The position numbers and the translations under genes are program-made. The notes under the pieces are model-generated. The model was not told where the DNA came from. It was given only the letters and a program-made list of their open reading frames with translations, and searched no databases. Positions 1-4,785 of a DNA stretch of 5,491 bases are shown piece after piece; within the stretch, counting starts at the first letter, position 1, and every line of letters begins with the position of its first letter. This DNA is from an uncultured Oscillospiraceae bacterium (GTDB taxonomy: Bacteria > Bacillota > Clostridia > Oscillospirales > Oscillospiraceae). Where the stretch lies: NCBI GenBank assembly GCA_934661135.1, contig CAKUJA010000123.1:1-5491 (forward strand), given 5' to 3'.

Positions 1-73
1 GGAGCGGCGGGATAAACGGCGTCGCGCCGGTTGCAATGACGAGACGGTCGTATGCCTGTGTAAAGGTTCGGCC
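1..73 (-). other. Fragment of an FAD/NAD(P)-dependent disulfide oxidoreductase gene at a chimeric junction
   Basis: Read on the minus strand in a frame different from tepA, positions 73 down to 2 encode GRTFTQAYDRLVIATGATP followed by FIPPL. The YDRLVIATGATPFIPP core is the classic segment of pyridine nucleotide-disulfide oxidoreductases (NADH oxidase, CoA-disulfide reductase and relatives), where the ATG motif contacts the FAD/NAD(P) cofactor. Upstream of position 73 this frame gives no family-like sequence, and there the tepA frame takes over. So the piece is an internal fragment joined to tepA, with the rest of the gene, if present, beyond the left edge. The exact family member cannot be told from about 24 residues. 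Confidence 0.6.
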
Positions 74-587
74 GCTGCTTCGAGATTTTGGAATGCTTGG
101 TGACGAAGCTGACGATCTGATCCTGAATGCGGTTAAAATACTGATAGGTCTGCGGCGCGCCAACGACAAGGCCGGTCATGCGGACGGGATGCACGGTCAT
201 GGACGCAGTCGGCACGATCATACTGCGGCGCGCGGAGACGGCCAGCGGAATGCCGATGGAATGGCCGCCGCCGAGCACCAGCGAAACCGTCGGCTTTTTC
301 ATGCCGGCTATCAGCTCCGCGATGGCAAGCCCCGCTTCGATGTCGCCGCCGACAGTATTGAGCAGGATGAGCAGGCCGTCGACGTTCTCACTCTCCTCAA
401 CCGAGGCCAGCAGCGGCAGAACGTGCTCATATTTTGTGGTTTTCACATTCTCCGGAAGCGCCTGATGTCCCTCGATCTGGCCGATGATCGTCAGCGTATA
501 GATATTGCCGTGCGCAGTCTCCATGGTAGCCGCGCCGAGATCGACAAGCTGGTCGATCTGTCTGGTTTCCGATTGCTGTTCTGCCAT
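1..587 (-). CDS. tepA: TepA-like ClpP-fold serine protease, 3' end lost at a chimeric junction
   Basis: ClpP/crotonase-fold serine protease of the TepA (YmfB) type, a cytoplasmic peptidase named from B. subtilis work on protein translocation. The ATG at 585-587 has AGGAGG at 595-600, 7 nt upstream. Visible motifs: GGDIEAGLAIAELI (residues 80-93), the nucleophile-elbow motif GGGHSIGIPLA with likely catalytic Ser110, and SMTVHP with likely catalytic His133. Similarity continues to about residue 172 (HSKISKQR). After that the frame stays open to the window edge, but the last 23 residues do not look like TepA, and the DNA in another frame encodes an oxidoreductase motif. Family members are about 240 residues, so roughly 70 C-terminal residues are missing or replaced. 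The gene lies 52 nt downstream of the 640-1110 gene with no visible terminator between, so the two are probably cotranscribed. Family assignment is firm; integrity is not. Confidence 0.85.
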   Translation of the reverse strand, partial: MAEQQSETRQIDQLVDLGAATMETAHGNIYTLTIIGQIEGHQALPENVKTTKYEHVLPLLASVEESENVDGLLILLNTVGGDIEAGLAIAELIAGMKKPTVSLVLGGGHSIGIPLAVSARRSMIVPTASMTVHPVRMTGLVVGAPQTYQYFNRIQDQIVSFVTKHSKISKQRPNLYTGIRPSRHCNRRDAVYPAA

Positions 588-594
588 GCAATCC

Positions 595-600
595 CCTCCT
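595..600 (-). promoter_or_regulatory. Shine-Dalgarno site of the tepA-like gene
   Basis: A perfect AGGAGG on the minus strand, 7 nt before the ATG at 587. It fixes the start of the tepA-like gene. The 52-nt gap to the upstream gene contains TTGACT and TTGACA matches, but neither has a -10 box at usable spacing. Confidence 0.8.
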
Positions 601-639
601 CTGTTTGTCAAAGGATAGGATGGCTCAGGGCAGTCAAAA

Positions 640-1110
640 TTATTCCGGCAGCTTGCAGACGTCGACCCATGCTTCAAAGTTGGAATACTGCTCCAGCTCC
701 GGAATGGTCAGCTCGATCGCGCTGTTGCTGCTGCCGCAGGCCGGAAAGACCGTCTGGAAGCGCTTGAGCGATTCGTCGAGGTAGACGTGCACGCCCTCGT
801 TGACCGCAAACGGACAGACGCCGCCAACCGCGTGGCCGATCAGCGCCGGCACGTCATCGTGCGCCAGCAGCTTGGCCTTGACGCCGAATTGCGCCTTATA
901 TTTCTTGTTGTCAATTTTCGCGTCGCCCGCCGTGACGATCAGGATACAGCCGTCGCCGGTGAGAAACGAGAGCGTCTTTGCGATCCGCGCACCCTCGACG
1001 CCGAGCGCCTGAGCGGCCAGCTCGACCGTCGCGCTCGACACGTCGAACTCCAGAATCCGATCCGCGATACCGCGCGACTGGAACTCGCTTCTGACTTTTT
1101 CAATGGACAT
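640..1110 (-). CDS. YbaK/EbsC-family aminoacyl-tRNA deacylase-like protein (divergent clade)
   Basis: A 156-residue single-domain protein of the YbaK/ProX superfamily, whose members hydrolyse misacylated tRNAs such as Ala-tRNA(Pro) or Cys-tRNA(Pro) in trans in the cytoplasm. Visible hallmarks are RIAKTLSF with the conserved Lys45, ILIVTAGDAKIDNKK (residues 56-70), and the substrate-pocket glycines GHAVGGVCPFAV (residues 92-103, Gly96-Gly97 and Pro100). The C-terminal part (FPACGSSNSAIELTIPEL) fits the clade usually annotated only as YbaK/EbsC family, so tRNA and amino-acid specificity are not predictable here. The start is the ATG at 1108-1110, preceded by GGAGG at 1119-1123 with 8 nt spacing. 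The frame stays open further upstream, but that extension reads through the promoter and the divergent gene and is rejected. It is transcribed from one half of a divergent promoter and probably reads on into the tepA-like gene. Confidence 0.88.
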   Translation of the reverse strand: MSIEKVRSEFQSRGIADRILEFDVSSATVELAAQALGVEGARIAKTLSFLTGDGCILIVTAGDAKIDNKKYKAQFGVKAKLLAHDDVPALIGHAVGGVCPFAVNEGVHVYLDESLKRFQTVFPACGSSNSAIELTIPELEQYSNFEAWVDVCKLPE

Positions 1111-1118
1111 TTTGTTCG

Positions 1119-1123
1119 CCTCC
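1119..1123 (-). promoter_or_regulatory. Shine-Dalgarno site deciding the start of the 640-1110 gene
   Basis: GGAGG on the minus strand, 8 nt before the ATG at 1110. It supports the 156-residue product rather than the longer open frame that begins at 1476. Confidence 0.75.
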
Positions 1124-1141
1124 GGGAAAATTTTCAGACGT

Positions 1142-1170
1142 ATTATAGCAAATGGGTGGAGGACTTGCAA
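1142..1170 (-). promoter_or_regulatory. Sigma-A-type promoter for the minus-strand YbaK-like gene
   Basis: On the minus strand, -35 TTGCAA (1165-1170), a 17-bp spacer and a perfect -10 TATAAT (1142-1147). Transcription would begin around 1135 and give a leader of about 25 nt containing the GGAGG site. The -35 hexamer is palindromic and is the same six base pairs used by the plus-strand promoter. Confidence 0.75.
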
Positions 1171-1185
1171 GCGGGCGCAAAGTCC
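1161..1185. promoter_or_regulatory. Inverted repeat inside the divergent promoter, possible operator
   Basis: GGACTTGC (1161-1168) is repeated inverted as GCAAAGTCC (1177-1185), with perfect 6-bp outer arms GGACTT/AAGTCC and one extra A in the right arm. It covers the shared -35 box and most of the plus-strand spacer, where a repressor or activator could sit. No transcription-factor family is recognised. A chance match of this size is possible. Confidence 0.3.
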
Positions 1186-1193
1186 TGTATAAT
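1165..1193 (+). promoter_or_regulatory. Sigma-A-type promoter for the plus-strand ybaK operon
   Basis: TTGCAA at 1165-1170, a 17-bp spacer and a perfect TATAAT at 1188-1193. Transcription would begin near 1200, leaving a leader of only about 16 nt that carries a purine-rich ribosome site (AGAAGGGA, 1203-1210). It shares its -35 hexamer with the divergent promoter. Confidence 0.8.
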
Positions 1194-1215
1194 GGGGCGG
1201 AAAGAAGGGATCTCT

Positions 1216-1686
1216 ATGACCAGAACGAATGTGATGCGGCTGCTCGATGCGGCGAAAGTCCACTACCGCACGGCGGAATATGCGTATGACGAAAGCGACC
1301 TGTCCGGACTGCACGCAGCGGAGGGCATCGGAATGCCGCCGGAGCAGATCTTCAAGACGCTCGTTGCGCACGGAGACCGGTGCGGCTTTGTAGTCTTTTG
1401 CATCCCGGTCTGCTGCGAACTTGACCTCAAAAAGGCCGCGAAGGCCGCGGGCGACAAAAAGGTAGAGCTGATTCACGTCAAGGAGCTGCTGGCAACAACC
1501 GGCTACATCCGCGGCGGGTGCAGCCCGATCGGGATGAAGAAGCCGTTTCCGACGTTTCTCGACGAGACAGCGGAGCTTTACGACGAGATCGGCGTCTCAG
1601 CCGGGCAGCGCGGCTGCCAGATCTTGCTGGCACCTGCTGATTTAATAAATTATGTAAACTGTGAGGTCTGTGATCTCACGGAATAG
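1216..1686 (+). CDS. ybaK: Cys-tRNA(Pro)/Cys-tRNA(Cys) deacylase, YbaK/EbsC type
   Basis: Trans-editing hydrolase that, in characterised relatives, removes cysteine from Cys-tRNA(Pro) made in error by prolyl-tRNA synthetase. The 156-residue sequence follows the classic bacterial YbaK layout: IFKTLV with conserved Lys47, then CIPVCCELDLKKAAKAAG (residues 62-79), the pocket motif TGYIRGGCSPIGMKKPFPTFLDE (residues 95-117, with Gly100-Gly101 and Pro104), and SAGQRGCQILLAPADL near the C-terminus. Start ATG at 1216, with a purine-rich AGAAGGGA just upstream. The frame is open far upstream, but that part crosses the promoter and the opposite gene and is rejected. It is the first gene of a two-gene unit with the TSCPD protein, 12 nt downstream. 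The divergent neighbour at 640-1110 is a distant family member of identical length. Confidence 0.92.
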   Translation: MTRTNVMRLLDAAKVHYRTAEYAYDESDLSGLHAAEGIGMPPEQIFKTLVAHGDRCGFVVFCIPVCCELDLKKAAKAAGDKKVELIHVKELLATTGYIRGGCSPIGMKKPFPTFLDETAELYDEIGVSAGQRGCQILLAPADLINYVNCEVCDLTE

Positions 1687-1698
1687 AAAGGAACAGCT

Positions 1699-1956
1699 AT
1701 GGAATTTGATTATCGCACCAGAGGAACCTGTTCGAGCAAGATCCATGTGGAGCTTGACGGCAGAACCATCCGCAAGGTCGTCTTTACCGGCGGCTGCAAC
1801 GGCAATTTACAGGGCATCAGCCGCCTGATTGAGGGCATGGACATCGATGAGGTGATTCCGCGGCTGCGCGGCATTCCGTGCGGCATGAAGCCGACGTCCT
1901 GTCCGGATCAGCTCGCACGAGCACTGGAGCAGGCCAAGGCGGAGCTCGACAAGTAA
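1699..1956 (+). CDS. TIGR03905-type TSCPD domain protein (four-cysteine small protein)
   Basis: An 85-residue protein of the small TSCPD family (TIGR03905 type), which is uncharacterised. Seen in the sequence: an N-terminal RTRGTCSSKIHVELDG strand region, VVFTGGCNGNLQGI (residues 27-40), and the name-giving TSCPDQLARAL near the C-terminus. The four conserved cysteines are Cys11, Cys33, Cys61 and Cys68, a pattern suggesting metal binding, though this is inference. A related TSCPD module is found at the end of some ribonucleotide reductases. ATG at 1699 has AAGGA at 1688-1692. The gene starts 12 nt after the ybaK stop with no promoter between, so it is cotranscribed, and a strong terminator follows at once. 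A link to tRNA editing is suggested only by position. Confidence 0.88.
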   Translation: MEFDYRTRGTCSSKIHVELDGRTIRKVVFTGGCNGNLQGISRLIEGMDIDEVIPRLRGIPCGMKPTSCPDQLARALEQAKAELDK

Positions 1957-1958
1957 AC

Positions 1959-1994
1959 AAAAACCGTCCCGGACAAGTGTCCGGGACGGTTTTT
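1959..1994. terminator. Bidirectional intrinsic terminator between convergent operons
   Basis: A perfect 16-bp inverted repeat: left arm 1959-1974, four-base loop AAGT (1975-1978), right arm 1979-1994. The core is CCGTCCCGGAC paired with GTCCGGGACGG. The left arm opens with five A and the right arm closes with five T, so on either strand the GC-rich stem is followed by a U tract. It sits 2 nt after the stop of the plus-strand TSCPD gene and 9 nt beyond the end of the convergent minus-strand gene, so it probably ends both operons. Confidence 0.93.
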
Positions 1995-2003
1995 ATTGGG
2001 AGA

Positions 2004-2450
2004 TTATTCGTCGTCGCCCTCGTCTTCATCTTCCATGTCGAACTCGAGCTCCTCGCCGCAGTTCGGACATTTGGTGGAACCATCGTCGAGCATTTCCTCG
2101 TCGATCGTGATGACTTCGCCGCAGGTGGGGCACTTGACTTCATAGAGCGTCTCATCGCCGAAGTCGAACTCGTCCTGGTCGCCGAAATCGTCTTCGTAGT
2201 CGTCGTCTTCGTCGTCTTCGTCATCCTCGTCGTCGAGGAGGTATTCGTCGATGTTATCGAGGTCTTCTTCAATGCAATCCAGCTCATCGGAGATGCAGTC
2301 GACCACATCCTCCAGATCCGCAATGTTCTCCGCAACGTCAGAGAGCATATCGATGATCGCGGCGATCAGCTTGCCTTCGTTCTTGTCGGTGTCGAGCTTC
2401 AGGCCGTCCATCAGGCCTTTCAGGTATGCGGACTTTTCAGAAAGTGTCAT
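2004..2450 (-). CDS. CD1247-type acidic zinc-ribbon protein, function unknown
   Basis: A 148-residue clostridial protein with an N-terminal part like the CD1247 N-terminal domain (SEKSAYLKGLMDGLKLD, residues 5-20, then acidic helical segments to about 70). An extremely acidic low-complexity linker follows (about 73-102, DDE repeats), then a zinc ribbon with two Cys-X2-Cys knuckles, CPTC (Cys107, Cys110) and CPNC (Cys128, Cys131), and an acidic tail. No enzymatic motif is visible; a role in binding a basic partner or nucleic-acid machinery is only a guess. The start is the ATG at 2448-2450, with AAGGAG 8 nt upstream; an in-frame TTG further up overlaps that ribosome site and is not used. It is the last gene of the minus-strand operon, 41 nt after efp. 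Confidence 0.85.
   Translation of the reverse strand: MTLSEKSAYLKGLMDGLKLDTDKNEGKLIAAIIDMLSDVAENIADLEDVVDCISDELDCIEEDLDNIDEYLLDDEDDEDDEDDDYEDDFGDQDEFDFGDETLYEVKCPTCGEVITIDEEMLDDGSTKCPNCGEELEFDMEDEDEGDDE
2202..2231. repeat. 9-bp coding repeat for the acidic DDE linker
   Basis: The unit GTCGTCTTC occurs twice exactly (2202-2210, 2211-2219), then as a variant GTCATCCTC (2220-2228) and a partial copy. On the minus strand it encodes Asp-Asp-Glu triplets in the linker of the zinc-ribbon protein. The in-frame unit length would let copy number change without a frameshift. Confidence 0.6.
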
Positions 2451-2458
2451 AGTGTTGT

Positions 2459-2464
2459 CTCCTT
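2459..2464 (-). promoter_or_regulatory. Shine-Dalgarno site deciding the start of the acidic zinc-ribbon gene
   Basis: AAGGAG on the minus strand, 8 nt before the ATG at 2450. The alternative TTG start at 2468 would place this site inside the coding region, so the ATG is preferred. Confidence 0.8.
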
Positions 2465-2491
2465 TCAAAGCAGCAGTTGACGATTGAACTC

Positions 2492-3061
2492 TTAACCCTT
2501 GGCGCGGCCAAGGTATTCGCCCGTGCGGGTGTCGATCTGGATGCGGTCGCCCTCGTTGATGAACAGCGGAACCTTGACTTCCGTGCCGGTCTCGACGGTG
2601 GCAGGCTTGGTGACGTTGGTGGCGGTGTCGCCCTTGACGCCCGGGTCGGCCTTGATGACCTCAAGCTCGACAAAGTTCGGAGTTTCGACGCCGAACACCT
2701 TGCCCTTGTAGCTCATCAGCTTGCACATGGTGTTTTCCTTGATGAAGCGGAAGGAATCGTCGAGCGTTTCCTTGCCGATGGGAATCATGTCGTAGGTCTC
2801 CTGATCCATGAAGTAGTACAGATCGCCGTCGTTGTAGCTGTACTCGGCGTCCTTACGCTCGATGAACGCTTCTTCGAACTTCGCAGTCGGGTTGAACGAC
2901 GTCTCGGTGACGGCGCCGGTCACGATGTTCTTCATCTTGGTGCGGACGAAAGCCGCGCCCTTGCCGGGCTTGACGTGCTGGAACTCGACGACCTGCATGA
3001 TCTTGCCGTCCATCTCGAACGTTTTGCCGTTTCTGAAATCACCGGCGGTAATTGTTGCCAT
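2492..3061 (-). CDS. efp: Translation elongation factor P
   Basis: EF-P binds between the P and E sites of stalled ribosomes and promotes peptide bond formation at consecutive prolines. The 189-residue length is typical. The N-terminal KOW-like domain (1 to about 62) carries the tip loop VKPGKGAAFVRTK with Lys34, the position modified in many bacteria. An OB domain follows (about 65-125, DLYYFMDQETYDMIPI), then the C-terminal OB domain ending in the signature EGDRIQIDTRTGEYLGRAK. The start is the ATG at 3059-3061 with GGAGG at 3070-3074, 8 nt upstream; a TTG at 3076 overlaps that site and is rejected. No EF-P modification enzyme (EpmA/B, EarP) lies in the window. The gene follows the M24 peptidase gene by 98 nt, with a likely promoter in the gap, and precedes the acidic zinc-ribbon gene. 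Confidence 0.98.
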   Translation of the reverse strand: MATITAGDFRNGKTFEMDGKIMQVVEFQHVKPGKGAAFVRTKMKNIVTGAVTETSFNPTAKFEEAFIERKDAEYSYNDGDLYYFMDQETYDMIPIGKETLDDSFRFIKENTMCKLMSYKGKVFGVETPNFVELEVIKADPGVKGDTATNVTKPATVETGTEVKVPLFINEGDRIQIDTRTGEYLGRAKG

Positions 3062-3069
3062 AGTTGTTT

Positions 3070-3074
3070 CCTCC
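3070..3074 (-). promoter_or_regulatory. Shine-Dalgarno site deciding the efp start
   Basis: GGAGG on the minus strand, 8 nt before the ATG at 3061. It yields the usual MATITAGDFRNGK N-terminus and rules out a five-residue longer TTG start. Confidence 0.85.
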
Positions 3075-3123
3075 AATATGTTCAGGTTTTAAAAATACAT
3101 TACCATAATTCTATAACAGAGTA

Positions 3124-3152
3124 ATTCTACAATAGGATGCCCTGATTTGCAA
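3124..3152 (-). promoter_or_regulatory. Likely internal promoter for efp
   Basis: On the minus strand, TTGCAA (3147-3152), a 17-bp spacer and TAGAAT (3124-3129) lie in the AT-rich gap between the peptidase gene and efp. This would give efp and the acidic zinc-ribbon gene their own transcript besides read-through from upstream. The -35 hexamer is the same TTGCAA used by the divergent ybaK promoters. No terminator hairpin is seen in the gap. Confidence 0.55.
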
Positions 3153-3159
3153 GAGATTC

Positions 3160-4227
3160 TTACAAAATAATCAATTTTTTCGGACTCTTGGTCAGCACCT
3201 CGCAGCCGTCCTTCGTAATCAGCGTCACATCTTCGATGCGGACGCCGAATTTTCCGGGTAGATAGATGCCGGGTTCGGCGGAAACCACCGCGCCGGCGGG
3301 CATCGGCTGATCGTTGCGCGTATTGGCGTTCGGCGCTTCGTGAATACAGATGCCGAGGCTGTGGCCGTAGCCGTGGCCGAAATAGTCACCGTAGCCGGCA
3401 TTTGCGATGACCTGGCGCGCCGCGCCGTCGATGTCGCGCCCGGCAACGCCCGCGCGCGTGGCCGCGATGCCGGCGAGCTGCGCCTGAAGGACGGTCTGGT
3501 AGACCTTGTCCATCTCCTCGCTGACAAAGCCGAGGGCGACGGTACGCGTCATGTCGGAGCAGTACCCGCCGTAGATGCAGCCGAAATCCATCGTGATGAA
3601 GTCGCCGAAGGCGAGCTTGCGCTCACCGGGAACGCCGTGCGGCAGGCTGGTGTTGGGACCGGAGACGACGATCGGGTCGAACGAGGGACCCTCCGCGCCG
3701 TGCTTGTAGAGCCGGTAGAGCAGCTCGGCTTCAAGCTCCTTCTCGGTCATACCCGCACAGATGATCTTGCGCAGCTCGGCAAACGTCTGGTCGGTGATGG
3801 CCTGCGCCTTGCGCATCAGCTCCACTTCCCACGGCTCCTTCGTGGCGCGGAACGCATCAATCTCGGTCTGCATCGGCACGAGCACCGCGTGGAGCTTGTC
3901 GTTGTAGCGCAGGTAGTCGCCATAGGTCATGTCGGCTTCCTCGATGCCAAGGCTCTTGACCGTATGCGCCTTGATGACGTCGTTGATGCGGTCGGTATAG
4001 CTGTGATTGGCGTCGACAAGCTGCACCGTGAACCCCTTGAGGTTGGTCTCGGCGGCTTCGATGTAGCGACTGTCGGTAAAATAGTAGCTCTCGCTGCGCG
4101 TCACAAGCGCAACGCCCTCAGCCACACGGTACTGTGCGGCATAGAGCCGGTTGTAGACGCTGGTGAGCAGCAGGCCGTCGGCCTTTCCGGTCTCCAGCAA
4201 GCTCTGGTACTTTTCAAGATTTTTCAT
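3160..4227 (-). CDS. pepP: M24B Xaa-Pro aminopeptidase/dipeptidase
   Basis: Dinuclear-metal 'pita-bread' peptidase that cleaves the bond before proline at the N-terminus of peptides; cytoplasmic, with no signal peptide. The 355 residues comprise a creatinase-like N-terminal domain (about 1-128) and an M24 catalytic domain (about 134-350). The five metal ligands are visible: Asp214 (MDFG), Asp225 (SDMTRT), His289 (YGHSLG), Glu318 (SAEPGIYLPG) and Glu332 (RIEDV). His197 (LPHGVPG) and His296 (IHEAPN) are likely catalytic. The length matches short Firmicutes homologues (YqhT/PapA type) rather than the longer E. coli PepP, and aminopeptidase versus prolidase activity cannot be settled. ATG at 4225-4227 with AGGAGG at 4235-4240, 7 nt upstream. 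It overlaps the end of the yqeG-like gene by 14 nt, suggesting translational coupling. Confidence 0.94.
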   Translation of the reverse strand: MKNLEKYQSLLETGKADGLLLTSVYNRLYAAQYRVAEGVALVTRSESYYFTDSRYIEAAETNLKGFTVQLVDANHSYTDRINDVIKAHTVKSLGIEEADMTYGDYLRYNDKLHAVLVPMQTEIDAFRATKEPWEVELMRKAQAITDQTFAELRKIICAGMTEKELEAELLYRLYKHGAEGPSFDPIVVSGPNTSLPHGVPGERKLAFGDFITMDFGCIYGGYCSDMTRTVALGFVSEEMDKVYQTVLQAQLAGIAATRAGVAGRDIDGAARQVIANAGYGDYFGHGYGHSLGICIHEAPNANTRNDQPMPAGAVVSAEPGIYLPGKFGVRIEDVTLITKDGCEVLTKSPKKLIIL

Positions 4228-4723
4228 GGGAGATCCTCCTTTTTCCGATTGCAATAAACGGCAGTTCGGCGATGTGCCGTAATTTGAGCCAGATGGTGTG
4301 GTTTTGGATTGCAGAAATCAGGACAGACGTCAACCCTGCGCAGTTCGCGCCGAGGACATCCGTATAGATCTGATCGCCGACGAGGGCGCAGTCCGCCGGG
4401 TCGAGCGAAAAGCGCGCGAGACATTCGCGGATGCCGCGCGAGAACGGCTTTTTTGCGTGTGTCACGCAGTCCAGCCCATACTTTTTGCAGAACTCCACGA
4501 CGCGCGGCTTGCGGCTGTTTGAGACGACGCAGAGCCGGATTTCCGACGTCTGCATGGTACGCAGCCACGCGGCCATACGCTCCGTCGGTTCGTTTGTCGT
4601 ATAAGGGACGATTGTATTATCAAAATCCAGCATCAAAAACCGAATGCCGCGCGCCGAGAGCAGCGCGGGCGTCAGATCTGGCAGGCTGGGCAGAATCATC
4701 TTTGGGATCAGCGAAAACGGCAT
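4214..4723 (-). CDS. yqeG: YqeG-family HAD (subclass IIIA) phosphatase
   Basis: A 169-residue HAD-superfamily phosphatase of the YqeG type; the physiological substrate is not established. HAD motifs in order: motif I MLDFDNT (nucleophile Asp33, acid Asp35), motif II VVSNS (Ser68-Asn69), motif III lysine in AKKP (Lys91/Lys92), motif IV GDQIYTD (Asp117 and Asp122). The small cap is typical of the IIIA subclass. Start chosen at the ATG at 4721-4723, which gives MPFSLIPKMILPSL and has GAGG 6 nt upstream; an in-frame GTG at 4733-4735 is possible but has a poorer ribosome site. The longer open frame reaching 5089 runs through the divergent gene and is rejected. It is the first gene of the yqeG-pepP-efp-CD1247 run and overlaps pepP by 14 nt. 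Confidence 0.92.
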   Translation of the reverse strand: MPFSLIPKMILPSLPDLTPALLSARGIRFLMLDFDNTIVPYTTNEPTERMAAWLRTMQTSEIRLCVVSNSRKPRVVEFCKKYGLDCVTHAKKPFSRGIRECLARFSLDPADCALVGDQIYTDVLGANCAGLTSVLISAIQNHTIWLKLRHIAELPFIAIGKRRISHEKS

Positions 4724-4755
4724 AGCTGGCCTCACACTCTCATAAAATCTAGTAT

Positions 4756-4785
4756 AGTATATCACATCAGGAGGGCACTTGTCTA
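4756..4785 (-). promoter_or_regulatory. Possible promoter for the yqeG-pepP operon
   Basis: On the minus strand, TAGACA (4780-4785), an 18-bp spacer and TATACT (4756-4761), with a second overlapping TATACT at 4751-4756. It lies about 35 nt before the yqeG start. The -35 overlaps the first base of the divergent gene's start codon. Plus-strand TATAGT (4753-4758) could serve the other gene, but no -35 match is seen at 16-18 bp. Confidence 0.4.
4769..4774 (+). promoter_or_regulatory. Shine-Dalgarno site of the cysteine-rich hypothetical gene
   Basis: AGGAGG ends 10 nt before the ATG at 4785 and only 4 nt before an in-frame TTG at 4779. Four nt is too close for efficient initiation, so the ATG is favoured, though 10 nt is slightly long. 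Confidence 0.65.

Noticed and set aside
1..71. The last 23 codons of the open tepA frame as a genuine TepA C-terminus
   Set aside because: The residues are unlike TepA and another frame of the same DNA encodes a highly recognisable oxidoreductase motif, so the open frame is accidental.
601..639. A promoter for tepA in the gap after the YbaK-like gene
   Set aside because: TTGACT and TTGACA occur on the minus strand, but neither has a -10 box at 16-18 bp.
36..767. Plus-strand open frame of 243 codons
   Set aside because: It is antisense to the tepA-like gene and its upstream neighbour, has no ribosome site, and its product is arginine-rich with no family features.
640..1476. Longer 278-codon version of the minus-strand YbaK-like gene
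   Set aside because: The extra N-terminus crosses the divergent promoter and the opposite ybaK gene. The ATG at 1110 has GGAGG at good spacing and gives a normal family length.
787..1686. Longer 299-codon version of the plus-strand ybaK
   Set aside because: The extension is antisense to the other YbaK-like gene and passes through the promoter. The ATG at 1216 follows a consensus promoter and gives the usual 156 residues.
1878..2480. Plus-strand frame with a valine-rich, membrane-like product
   Set aside because: It is the complement of the acidic Asp/Glu repeats, which read as hydrophobic Val/Phe/Leu runs on the other strand. It also crosses the terminator.
2477..3124. Plus-strand frame of 215 codons opposite efp
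   Set aside because: Antisense shadow of a clear elongation factor P gene, with no ribosome site.
3340..4257. Plus-strand frame of 305 codons
   Set aside because: Antisense shadow of the M24 peptidase, which has all metal ligands and a perfect ribosome site.
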